From positions 37,466,743 through 37,530,742 of the forward strand of contig OY755243.1 of NCBI GenBank assembly GCA_963576725.1: a stretch of DNA of 64,000 nt, written 5' to 3'. Source of the DNA: Azorinus chamasolen (taxonomy: Eukaryota; Mollusca; Bivalvia; Cardiida; Solecurtidae). Positions 54,721 through 64,000 of this stretch are shown one piece after another. The notes below the pieces were generated by a model, which was given only the letters and a program-made list of their open reading frames with translations, ran no database searches and was not told the DNA's origin. A program made the position numbers and the translations under genes. Position 1 is the stretch's first letter; every line of letters starts with the position of its first letter.

Positions 54721-55240
54721 GCCATTGCAAATAGTGTAGACCCAGATCAGACGCCTATTGTATGTATAAGCCGTCTGGTCAGAGGTTTGAAAATACACAT
54801 CAAATTTTATTATGAAAAAAAAACTAATAAATATTCAAGGTGTCATTTAATTGATTTCTTATTATGAATAATCATGGAGTAAAGGCTTGATCCTTGACAT
54901 TGGATAAAGTAGTCACTTAGCACAATGTCTGGTAATTATCAATGAAAGATCATTGAAATCCAGGTCAATAAAATCAAATATAACTAAAGTACAGAATACT
55001 GACTGTTCGAATTGGAATGGTCCTATATCGTTTAACGATAAAGTTTATTCAATATAAAAGGATATATTTTGCGAGAGGGTTTTGAATGACATGCAGTACA
55101 ATGAAAGGTATGTCATGGTCAAATCTGATCTATATAGTTCCATACGCAAACAGAGCAATCATGATCAGATAGTTCCTGCAGAAGTCGTCTGATCATGGTC
55201 TACTCTGTTTGCTAATGTAATAAAAGGCATGCATACTGAG
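54721..55240. mobile_element. Two family A MITE remnants
   Basis: AAATAGTGTAGACCCAGATC at 54728 followed by GCCGTCTGGTCAG; and CGCAAACAGAGCAATCATGA at 55146 with GTCGTCTGATCATGGTCTAC. Confidence 0.6.
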
Positions 55241-55262
55241 TGTAGTGGGACTGTAGCTCATA

Positions 55263-55469
55263 TACAGTAAAACCTATCTTAACCGGAATTCTACTAGAGA
55301 AGAATTTAGATATTTTAGGCAGGTGACTGCTTAATGCAGGGTGAAAGTCATGCAGAAAGCTCCCAGAGGAGCTTTCTGCATGACTTCCACCCTGCATTAA
55401 GCTGTCACCTGTCCCCAAGACCGATATTTATACTAAATTTAACGTCCGGTTAAGAGAGGTTTTACTGTA
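55263..55469. mobile_element. Pogo-like palindromic MITE (CCGGA subfamily)
   Basis: TACAGTAAAACCTATCTTAA ... TTAAGAGAGGTTTTACTGTA; core CATGCAGAAAGCTCCCAGAG / AGGAGCTTTCTGCATG. Confidence 0.87.
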
Positions 55470-55499
55470 CATGTATATTGACTTTAAGGCTAAATTTAA

Positions 55500-55790
55500 C
55501 AGATTTGCGAGATCTCATCAGGGTCCAAACTATTTGACACCCTTATTGCATTTTGGTAAAGAAATTGATTATAACTTGAATTGAATATGTAGTCAAATGG
55601 CCCCTGTAGGAGCCGTCTAATCAACAGTTGTTCTGTTTGCTTATGAAATAATATAGATCTAATTGTTCAGTTTATTTCATTATAAAAATCGTTGTTCATA
55701 CTGCCATTATAAAATTCAGGTAATTAATATTTATGATGTCATTATTTCTTACAAAATTATTCATGGAGTAAAAGAATAAGCATATACATT
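55500..55790 (-). mobile_element. Family D fragment and family A MITE (reverse)
   Basis: CTCATCAGGGTCCAAACTAT at 55514; then GCCCCTGTAGGAGCCGTC ... AATATTTATGATGTCATTAT ... TTCATGGAGTAAAAG. Confidence 0.6.
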
Positions 55791-55799
55791 GCACAGCAA

Positions 55800-56200
55800 T
55801 AAATACAGGTCAAATTGGGTTTAGTCTATATGTATAAGTGGCAACATAGATTAATCGTGGTCTTACGACCTTTTTGCAAACAGCGTTTACCGTTGAACTG
55901 CCATACATTATTTGTACAAATATATGCTGTCTGGTACCCGGTATTAAACCACAATACCCGCTGGCTAACGAAAATGAATGTTCGGTCATCCTACACATTG
56001 AATCAACCTGCGATTTTCCAACCTGAATGTCATGTGCTTCTACTTTACACCCATGGTTGACTATAATAGGACTGGGTATAGTTGTACGATACCCACATTT
56101 AAGTGTATGTTGACTCTCTTACTATGATACAGATCGTCCACTGTGTACTTGTGAGCAATTATTCGCGAGATACTTAAAGCTGAAGCTCTGCGCAAGTTTA
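55800..56200. other. Unassigned intergenic DNA
   Basis: No gene or repeat recognised; overlapping short open frames on both strands look like chance. Confidence 0.4.
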
Positions 56201-56201
56201 G

Positions 56202-56405
56202 TTTAACTCTCTACTCCATAAATAGGTTTTTCTACGCCTTTTAAAACAGAGTAGATCCCGATCAGACGGCTCCTGCAAGAACCGTCTGGTCAGGGTCTGC
56301 TCTGTGTCTGCCATGGCGCAATTTTCAGGTGTTCATAGCCATTATAAAAATGAATCTAATTAATATTCACATATATTTTTTATTCATGGAGTAAAGGATT
56401 CAAAA
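56202..56405 (-). mobile_element. Family A MITE (reverse)
   Basis: TTAACTCTCTACTCCATAAA ... TTCATGGAGTAAAGG; core CAGACGGCTCCTGCAAGAAC / GTCTGGTCAGGGTCTGCTC. Confidence 0.7.
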
Positions 56406-56539
56406 GGATTACAAATGACAATTAGCATGTGATGAATATTACATTTCAAAGGAAACTTAGGATGTTATGGCATAACCTACACGGGCCAAGGTACATTATT
56501 ATTACTTCACATAATTTACAGAACTTAGAGATTGTGGAA

Positions 56540-56739
56540 TACAGTAAAATCTCGCTGATCCGAACTTTTACGAATTGGGGTCTTTTCAGGCAGGTGGTTG
56601 TTTAATGCAGAGTTTTAGTCGTGCAAAAGGCCCACAAAGGAGCTTTCTGTATGATTTCACACTGCATTAAGTTGTCACGTGTCTTAAAACCCGGCCTTTA
56701 TACTAATTTAAACGTCCGGTTTTGCGAGGTTCTACTGTA
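56540..56739. mobile_element. Pogo-like MITE (CCGGA subfamily)
   Basis: TACAGTAAAATCTCGCTGAT ... GTTTTGCGAGGTTCTACTGTA; less symmetric than its neighbour. Confidence 0.75.
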
Positions 56740-56799
56740 TATTTTGATATTGTTTGCCATGTGTTCATGTTTGGACTGTATAGTTTTATACTATTTGAA

Positions 56800-57007
56800 T
56801 ACAGTAAAACCTCTCTTAACCAGCAGTTAAATTTAGTATGAATATCGGTCTTTGAGACAGGTGGCAGCTTAATGCAGGGTGAAAGTCATGCAGAAAGCTC
56901 CTAGAGGAGCTTTCTGCATGACTTTCACCCTGCATTAAGCAGCCACCTGCCTAAAAGTATCTAAATTCTTATCTACTAGAATTCCGGTTAAGAGGGGTTA
57001 TACTGTA
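56800..57007. mobile_element. Pogo-like MITE, near-perfect 208-bp palindrome
   Basis: TACAGTAAAACCTCTCTTAA ... GGTTAAGAGGGGTTATACTGTA; core ATGCAGAAAGCTCCTAGAGG continues into its exact mirror. Same length as 49651-49858 and 60202-60409. Confidence 0.9.
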
Positions 57008-57009
57008 TT

Positions 57010-58035
57010 ATGTAAGCCATGTGTTCATGTTGGTACTGTATGTTTTGATATTATTTGTATACTATGTAAGCCATGTGTTTATGTTTGGACTGTTCGCTGT
57101 GATATGTGTGTTACACATGCATATTGTTGTGTTTTCATGTTTGGACTGTTCGCGGTGATGTTAGTGTTACACATACACATTGTTGTGTGTTCATGAGTGG
57201 ACTCTCTGCGGTGATATAATTTTTACAATGCATACTATTATTGTTGTATGTTCATGTTTGGACTGTTGGCGGTGATGTTAGTGTTACACATACATTTAAG
57301 AAATGAATGACGTGCTTCCGGTGTTCATGAGGTTATGCAACGCATAGCTTTACGAGCAAAGTTAGTGAAGCCCGAAGGGCTTCACGTGAATCTTTGCTCG
57401 TAAAGCTATGCGTTGCATAACCTCATGAACATCGGGAGCACGTCATTTATTTCTTATATTTATATTCCATTGTATTTCTTATATTTAAGAAATGAATGAC
57501 GTGCTTCCGGTGTTCATGAGGTTATGCAACTTTCTTTTTAGAATAAGGTTATATAAGGACGTTGCAGGGCGAATGTAAATATATTGTTTTGTGTTCATGA
57601 TTGGACTATTTACGGTGATATGTGTTTTACACATGCATATTGTTGTGTGTTCATATTTGGACTTTTCGCGGTGATATTAGTGTTACACACACATATTGTT
57701 GTGTGTTCATATTTGGACTGTTCGTGGTGATATGTGCGTTACACATACCTTTTGTTCATATTTGGACTGTTCGTGGTGATATGTGCGTTACACATACCTT
57801 TTGTTCATGTTCGGACTGTTCGCAGTGATATGTGTGTTACACATTGTTCATGTATGGACTGTTTGCGGTGGTACGTGTGTTATACATACATATTGTTCAT
57901 GTTCGGACTGTTCGCAGTGATAAGTGTGTTACACATTGTTCATGTTTGGACTGTCTGAGGTGATATATGGGTTACACATACATATTGTTGTGTGTTCATA
58001 TTCGAACGGTTCGCGGTGATATATGTGTTACACAT
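57010..58035. repeat. ~60-bp minisatellite around a foldback
   Basis: Fifteen or so diverged units of GTTCATGTTTGGACTGTTCG then CGGTGATATGTGTGTTACAC and ACATATTGTTGTGT. Interrupted at 57298-57530 by a foldback. Confidence 0.85.
57298..57530. repeat. Foldback with a third, lone arm
   Basis: Arms AAATGAATGACGTGCTTCCG ... CGAGCAAAG (57301-57360) and CTTTGCTCG ... GGAGCACGTCATTTATTT (57392-57452) flank GAAGCCCGAAGGGCTTC. The first 50 bp of the left arm recur at 57488-57531. Confidence 0.85.
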
Positions 58036-58262
58036 ATATATCTTTTAACCCTTTAACTCCAATATTGTATGAGGTTAAATCGTCCGACTCAAAATTCAGA
58101 ACCCATCCATATTTCACGACGCAGGGGTCCTGCAAAAGCCATACTGTCCTAGTGACAACCTTTGCCATTGATTAGTATAGCAACCATTGTATATCCTGAT
58201 TACAGGGCTCTTTTAGGCGACGAGTCACGTACTTATGTGTGATATTAGCAGCACATCGTAAT

Positions 58263-59632
58263 GGGGTCATTTCACCGAGTACGACCTGGAAAAGTCGCAC
58301 ACGACCACGCGCGACCTTAATCGCAGCTCGGTTTTCCCATAGTCGCGGGCAAAAAACGTGCGACCTACCCCATTTTTTTCTGAGCACGCTCTATGTTCGA
58401 TGTTAGCTCGTTTGACCTTCGATGTGTACGCTCTGTATACGTCCTATACGCTCTACACACGCTCTGTATACGCTCTACCTACGTCTATCCACTCGATCTG
58501 AAGCGATCTTGACACGACCAAGGTTCGTTCTGTTCGACCAATCTGCGACATTGCCTCGATCTCTCGGCGATCTATCCTCGCAAGCGCGCGACCTCGGCCG
58601 ACCAAGACTCGTTCCCGAACGATCTATCTACGTAAGAGTTGCAATGTACCCTCGATCAATACGATTTAGATGCGATCACGAACGTTCTAGCCTCGCTTAG
58701 ACGACAAATTATCGATCTATTCTCGACAGAGTTTCGCCCGAGCTACGCGCACATTGGTTTTGGTTGCACAGATTTGCGCGCGACCCACTGCGATAGTTAT
58801 ACAATGCCCGGCGATCGTTGGCCGACCATCAGTTTTTGTCTAGTCTCTGAAGGGATAACATGGACCCACTCGCTCTGCACCATGCTATTGTATTATAGCA
58901 TCATGCACTGAAATTGCAGCAATACTCTCTGGTTATGCTAACCATGCTGAAAAAGGAACTGCGGGAACACCAGAGGGAGCATTATGGCCAGTACACCTCC
59001 CTCATGGCGGAACTGAGACTGGGAGATGTTTGACGAACTTTTGGCCAGTGTGGGGCCTAGAATTGCAAAGATGGACACTAACTATAGAAGATCTATAGAA
59101 CCGCAAGTTAAGCGAGGGTCGATCTTATTTGGATGAAGCTTAAGCGCACAGAGGTCGCCAATGGAAATACTATGGAACGTACGGGTCTAGGGAAGGTCTG
59201 GGACAGGTCTCACGGAGCGAGTCTTAATCGCAAAAGAGCGAAGCTAGATCGCACGGATCGAGCGAGGATCGAGCAGGGGTCGAGCAGCACGACCACTCGA
59301 GCGACCAGTTCTCGCTCGAGAAGACAGAGCCTAGCTCATCCCCGCTCTAGTTTCGATCGTCTCACGACCAATGCGTTCTTTCCTCGATCTCGCTCGCTCT
59401 TTCGACGCTCTCCGCGCGACCTTTAGGTCGAGGCTCGGTTTTTTGACATGTCAAAAAACCGAGCTACGACCTGTTTTTCCTGGAGACCAATCCTCGACCA
59501 TGTGCGACCACGGGAGACTAAGGCACGACCAACCCTCGGTCAACTGTCGACTACGTGCGACCTGCGGCGACCAAGCCACGCTCTGAAATCGCAGCTCAAT
59601 CTTCCGGGAAGATTTCTCGGTGAAATGACCCC
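58263..59632. mobile_element. GC-richer TIR element dense in CGACC / TCG words
   Basis: Ends GGGGTCATTTCACCGAG and CTCGGTGAAATGACCCC are perfect 17-bp inverted repeats. The 1370-bp interior is full of CGACC, CGATC and GCTCG in both orientations, with CAAAAAACCGAGCT / GCTCGGTTTT blocks. The site is inside a repeat also seen intact near 59920-59960. The duplication is not clear (TAAT / TTTA). Superfamily uncertain; Harbinger-like is possible. Open frames here follow the word composition. Confidence 0.72.
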
Positions 59633-59639
59633 TTTACAG

Positions 59640-59760
59640 AAATACAATAAAACCACTCTAAAGCGAACACCAGTGATAGGGGTATATAATAATAGCTCAT
59701 AAAAGCAGTAGGTAGCTTGATACAGGACGAAAGTTATGCGGATCATTGTGTATTGTCTTT
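59640..59760. mobile_element. Truncated pogo-like MITE
   Basis: TACAATAAAACCACTCTAAA start, GGACGAAAGTTATGCGGA then decay. Confidence 0.6.
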
Positions 59761-59949
59761 TTGAAAATGTGTTCAGTTGATTAACTCTGCTATACACATG
59801 TGTTATGTGAGTCACGTGTTCATGTTTGTACAGTCCGCTTGATATAAGCTATACATACAGGTTGCTTAATCTAAATTCCAGCAACTGTCCTGTAAAAGAT
59901 GATTATTCACAGACTTATGTGCGAAATTAACAGCACACTCTTACTGAAG

Positions 59950-60130
59950 TACAATAAAACCACTCTAAAGCGGGCACCAAATAGAGGTGTAATAATGAGT
60001 CAACACTGCAGTAAGTAGGTAGTGATGCAGAGCATTCTGTTTTATTTTTGTCATCTATTAAGTAACAACCCTGTTTTAAAGACAGACATGTTTATTCATT
60101 AAATGATCGCTTTAGAGAGATTCTACTGTA
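59950..60130. mobile_element. Pogo-like MITE
   Basis: TACAATAAAACCACTCTAAA ... CGCTTTAGAGAGATTCTACTGTA. Confidence 0.75.
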
Positions 60131-60201
60131 GAACATTTATTTTTCTTTATTTTGCGTTGCCTTTAAGTGGTGCTATACACAGAAGACTGGGAGTTATAAT
60201 A

Positions 60202-60409
60202 TACAGTAAAATCTCTCTATAACGGCCACTAAATTGTGTTCATTAGTTGGTATTTAGGACAGGTGGCTGCTTAAAGCAAGGTGAACGTAAAACAGAACGC
60301 TCCTATAGGAGCGTTTTGTTTTACGTTCACCTTGCTTAAAACAGCCACCTGCCTTTAACACAAAATACTTGACGTAATTTAGTGACCGTTATAGAGAGGT
60401 TTTACTGTA
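60202..60409. mobile_element. Pogo-like palindromic MITE, 208 bp
   Basis: TACAGTAAAATCTCTCTATA ... ATAGAGAGGTTTTACTGTA; core CAGAACGCTCCTATAGGAGC. Same subfamily as 27907-28114. Confidence 0.88.
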
Positions 60410-60549
60410 TACTCAAATTGAGTCTTAGTTCACAATAGTGCTATCGGGTGATTTGGATTTGGGAGATACGCTAGACGACAACCATAACAAAGATATCAGT
60501 GTTGGTCTCTTCATTGGTGTGTGAATAATGGGCGTGGTTGTAAACAAGT

Positions 60550-60930
60550 TGACCCTTTCCCTGTTAAATATTCATGTGAGAAATAATGATAACATTAATA
60601 TTAATACGCCGATCTTTTATATGAATGTACACATGAATGTATAATGTATACATGAATGTATAATGTACACATGGATGTATAATGTACACATGAATGTATA
60701 ATGTACACATGGATGTATAATGTACACATGGATGTATAATGTACACATGAATGTATAATGTACACATGGATGTATAATGTACATATGAATGATTGGTATA
60801 TGTAGACAGTAGAGTCATTCATAAACAAACAGAGCAGACTCTGATCAGACGGCTCCTATAGGAACAGTCTAATCTGGGTCTACACTATTTACAAAGTCGT
60901 GAAAATCTTCGTTTATATGGAGGAAACAGA
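60550..60930 (+). mobile_element. Family A MITE with a 19-bp minisatellite inside
   Basis: CCCTTTCCCTGTTAAATATTCATG start, then a 19-bp array, then AAACAAACAGAGCAGACTCT, GACGGCTCCTATAGGAACAGTC and GGGTCTACACTATTTAC. Confidence 0.72.
60625..60790. repeat. 19-bp minisatellite, about 9 units
   Basis: Unit ACACATGRATGTATAATGT. Reading frames run through it with a 19-residue period; not coding. Confidence 0.9.
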
Positions 60931-60957
60931 TTGACAATTATCCCACGGTGAAAAAAA

Positions 60958-61033
60958 TATATAAGCAGCCACCTGCCCTGTATACTAACTAATTAACACA
61001 ATTTAGTGGTCGTTATAGAGAGGTTTTAATGTA
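60958..61033. mobile_element. Right half of a pogo-like MITE
   Basis: AAGCAGCCACCTGCCCTGTA ... GTTATAGAGAGGTTTTAATGTA. Confidence 0.7.
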
Positions 61034-61039
61034 CTGCAA

Positions 61040-61640
61040 ACTGTTTCATTTATTTTGCCGAAACTTTGATCTCTTTGAATGCTGAAAGTGGACTGATCTA
61101 TCACTGCTTAACTATAGACTCCATTTAATGTGAAAGAATATAATTTGCGAGAGGATTGCACATGACATACAGTGCCGACCCTCTTCTAGAGACCCTTTAA
61201 TCTGAGACTATACTATTTGTATTTCCAAGTACACCCGTTTCTGGTACATGTACTATATACTAAATCGACCCTGGGTCACTTTTCCTCAATACACCGGCAT
61301 ATCTACTATAACTCCTTCGCCGCTATTAATTGTCGTCTGCAACATGACCCGTTTGGACCCTGATGAACCAACGATTTAGTCGACATCTCACCTGGATCTA
61401 ATCAGAATGCAATAGTGATCACGGTTTCGCCCGTAACACCGAAATAGTTACTTGTAGTAAAGTAAACCACGAGACCATACAAACAATGTTGACTGTCTCG
61501 TGAATGCTGGAAACCAGACTACTGTTATTTGCAAACAGTATAGACCCTGATCAGATGGCTCCTAGAGGTGGCTCTGATCAGGGTCTGCACTGCTCACCAT
61601 TCACTTCACCTCGGCATATTATATCCTTTCATACTGAATG
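61040..61640. other. MITE remnants, no gene
   Basis: Family D at 61347-61400 (TTTGGACCCTGATGAACCAA / CACCTGGATC); family A at 61531-61592 (GCAAACAGTATAGACCCTGA, ATGGCTCCTAGAGG, GATCAGGGTCTGCACTG). Confidence 0.5.
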
Positions 61641-61643
61641 GAC

Positions 61644-62215
61644 CACAGTAGATACTGCCCTAAGCAGGTCCTAAGCGGCCATTCATTTATTGAACAAAGG
61701 AGTCTTAACCCATTACCTCATAGGCTATTTTAGATACATCTTTGAATTAATCTACCGAAAAGGAGCATTAATTAGAGAAAAGGAAAATTTTAGAATTTTG
61801 TAGTTTGAAACAATTGTGATAAATAGAGCATTTGCTCCTATAAGAGCAAATGCTCTATTTATCACAATGGTTTCACCAAGTGACTTTTATAGAGTTGTCA
61901 AAAGTCGTCAATATGAGGGAAAGGGTTAAAAAGCAGATGGTTGTTTAATGCTTCTACAGATATTTCTGAAATACATGCATCAAGCTACCAACTGTCTTAC
62001 AGAACCATAATGAAAGCCTTCCCAAGCGGTCATTCATTTATTGAATATAGAAGACTTTTAAAAAGCAGACGGTTGCTTAAGGCAGGGGATATGTAATGCA
62101 GAAATCATCTGTAGGAGCTTTCTGCATTACATTTGACCTGCATTAAGTACCCACTTGCTTACAGAACCGTGCTTAGAGCTCTTTTTGATTGGCGCTTAAA
62201 ACAGGTTCTACTGTA
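61644..62215. mobile_element. Composite: pogo-like MITE(s) with a family C MITE inside
   Basis: CCACAGTAGATACTGCCCTA at the left and AACAGGTTCTACTGTA at the right. The GCATTCATTTATTGAA-type segment occurs twice (61680 and 62031), suggesting an internal duplication around 61705-61928. Confidence 0.65.
61705..61928. mobile_element. Family C TTAA MITE, near-perfect palindrome
   Basis: TTAACCCATTACCTCATAGG ... ATGAGGGAAAGGGTTAA. Core AGAGCATTTGCTCCTATAAG / AGCAAATGCTCT. Nested in the pogo-like composite. Confidence 0.85.
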
Positions 62216-62219
62216 TATC

Positions 62220-62575
62220 GTTAAACGATGACGGACCATTCAGCATTTAAAGTGCTAACCTAATAGTCTCTGCTTGCAACTTGTTTCAAAAATGCCTAAA
62301 ATACATGAATCATTTGTTTATATTCTGAAAAGAAGTCAATCGAAAGAAAACCCATCGAATAAATGCTGAAGACAAAAACACACCATGCGTTTGATATCGA
62401 AGACCCGATGTTATTCGTCATTGTATTAGTATTTATTCTGGTTGCGTTTTATTTTCGTAACTGCTCGACATAGGCCGATAATGTTTTGTCGTACAACAAG
62501 CAATATAAATATCGAAGAAACGGGTTTTTATTTTGTATCACAGGGCTAGTATTCGATTTTGATTTAAATTGACAA
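62220..62575. other. Unassigned AT-rich DNA
   Basis: No gene or repeat recognised. Confidence 0.4.
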
Positions 62576-62580
62576 TCCTC

Positions 62581-62798
62581 TTAACTCTTTTGGCGCCAAA
62601 TTTAAAAGTGTCGTCTGCAATAATAATGTCATATCAAATACAATTCTAAACTAAATAATAAAGGTATATTAGTAAAACATTCGTTTTTAAAAGCCTGTAT
62701 GCTTGGGCTAAAATAATACAGAAAACAGTGAAGTCCCAGGCTGAGACTGCACTGTTTTCAATGGTGCCAACAGGCGACATTGGCGCCGAAAGAGTTAA
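62581..62798. mobile_element. TTAA element with TTTGGCGCCAA ends
   Basis: TTAACTCTTTTGGCGCCAA ... TTGGCGCCGAAAGAGTTAA, 218 bp, TTAA on both sides. The TIR is about 15 bp with one mismatch; the centre has AAGTCCCAGGCTGAGACT. Related by its ends to 53451-53714. Confidence 0.83.
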
Positions 62799-62896
62799 AA
62801 ATAATAAAACTAACAAATACCAAGTCATTGTTTTATATGATGTTATTTAATATATGCGTTTATTGTATAGGAAATGTCACTTTAAAGACAATTTAA

Positions 62897-63700
62897 GGGC
62901 CCAGTCGAACTAGGCCTTACGACCCCTTAAGACCTGTTTACGATTGCTACCGACCTCTGGTCGCCGATATTCGTACGAAGGTCGCACGACAAGTCACTGT
63001 TAATCGCGGATGGTCTTTAGTAATCGTTGGTAATCGTTTACAATCGTGCGACCAAGTTCAGTCTTATTACAGACGTAGAGAAGTTATTGACCATGTACAA
63101 CAACCCCAGTGCCCAGTCCCACTAGGCCTACGACCACTTATTACCTGTTTACGATTTCTAGCGACCTCTGGTCGCCGATATTCGTATGAAGGTCGCATGA
63201 CAAGTCGCTGATAATCGCCGATGATCTTCAGCAATCGTTGATAATCGTTTCCAGTCGTGCTACCAATTTCAGTCGTAGAGAGGTTATAAATCATGCACAA
63301 CAACCTCCTTACGACCGAACTGGTCGCCGGTATTCTTTAAGATGTAACCTAATTAGAGGGTTTAGGTAATCGTGCGATCGTCGTACGAAGGTCTCCAATA
63401 ATCTTTAACTGGTCGTTGTTGATATTCCCTGCATTCGTACGACTATCAGCTACCTTTCTACAATCACACAACAGGTCGGAAATGATTGTGGAACCTTCGC
63501 ACGAATATCGTACGAATACCAGTGACTTGACGCACGATCGTCAAAAACTTGTCTTAAGGTGGTCGCAGATGCATCGCCAATGTGACTGCGAATTTTGGGG
63601 GGAATTTAGACGCCGACAATCGCAGACGATCGGCGGTTTCAGAGGTCTCAGAGGTCGCCAGTGGCATTTAACGATCGCAAGCGCTAGTGGGACTGTAGCC
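62897..63700. mobile_element. Harbinger-like MITE dense in GGTCG/CGACC, TAA TSD
   Basis: GGGCCCAGTCGAACTAGGCC at the left and GCGCTAGTGGGACTGTAGCC at the right are diverged inverted repeats, with TAA at 62894-62896 and 63701-63703. The first ~212 bp is duplicated in tandem (second copy begins CAGTCCCACTAGGCCTACGA at 63114). The interior repeats TCGTACGA, AATCGTT and GGTCGC on both strands. Start GGGC and a TAA target fit PIF/Harbinger. Confidence 0.68.
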
Positions 63701-63709
63701 TAACCAGAC

Positions 63710-64000
63710 AGTATCCGACCAGGATGTGCAATGTTTTGTCACTACATGTATTTAGCAGATAAAGTATTTTATGAACAGATTCAGTATATAGAATCCTAAT
63801 CAGGTGTGCCCTAGATACAATGTGCAATAAAACCTATGGTTATAACCCAATTTGACACAGCATACATAGTTTGCTTAGTACCGGACAAATGTAACTTGTG
63901 TGCTTACATTTTTATCTCCTCCTTTGAATAACAAAATTTAGTTTTAGTTGACATAGGAGCGAGGTTTTATGGAACGAAGATAATAAAAATGCACAAAAGG
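63710..64000. other. Right edge, unassigned
   Basis: AT-rich DNA with no feature recognised up to the window end. Confidence 0.4.

Noticed and set aside
58422..59702. Arg-rich open frames of 71-97 codons.
   Set aside because: They follow the CGACC/CGATC word composition of the TIR element, occur on both strands and match nothing known.
60564..60828. 75-84-codon open frames on the minus strand.
   Set aside because: They are the 19-bp minisatellite read with a 19-residue period.

Overview
This is eukaryotic nuclear DNA. It is AT-rich, its two genes are split by GT-AG introns, and the space between exons is packed with repeats. The repeats point to a bivalve mollusc, probably a clam-like heterodont: pearl/Helentron-like elements with a tandem core next to a GACC or GGAC microsatellite, arrays of the TGACCTTGACCTTTGACCT type, and tRNA-derived SINEs. 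I cannot name the species.

Two conserved genes can be assembled exon by exon. On the minus strand (137-19307) lies an ESCO1/ESCO2-type cohesin acetyltransferase. Six exons encode the first 546 residues in one uninterrupted frame, and the catalytic GNAT end lies beyond the left edge of the window. On the plus strand (25307-36912) lies CZIB (C1orf123/UPF0587 family), with its four zinc-binding cysteines. All its coding exons are found except a predicted first exon for about two residues. The genes are divergent, with about 6 kb of transposon-filled DNA between them.

From about 37 kb to the right edge I find no gene. This region is repeats within repeats: many small palindromic elements with TTAA ends (piggyBac-like), about twenty palindromic elements with TACAGTA ends (pogo/Tc1-mariner-like), several hAT-type elements with clear target duplications, two GC-richer TIR elements dense in CGACC/GGTCG, foldbacks, and minisatellites with periods of 19, 30, 47 and about 60 bp.

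The main points are these. (1) A three-level nested set of hAT-like insertions at 11149-14415 has a different target-duplication length at each level, and the middle insertion has an empty site in a second copy of the outer element. (2) Tandem arrays carry dozens of nuclear-receptor half-sites, including many perfect AGGTCAnnnTGACCT palindromes, inside introns of both genes and just after CZIB. (3) Unrelated tandem cores share the same element ends, which suggests core swapping. (4) Palindromic MITEs sit within tens of bases of exon borders, and one element end abuts a CZIB splice acceptor. (5) A TTAA-type MITE carries two tRNA-Thr-like units. No CRISPR array, bacterial operon or intact autonomous transposase was seen.
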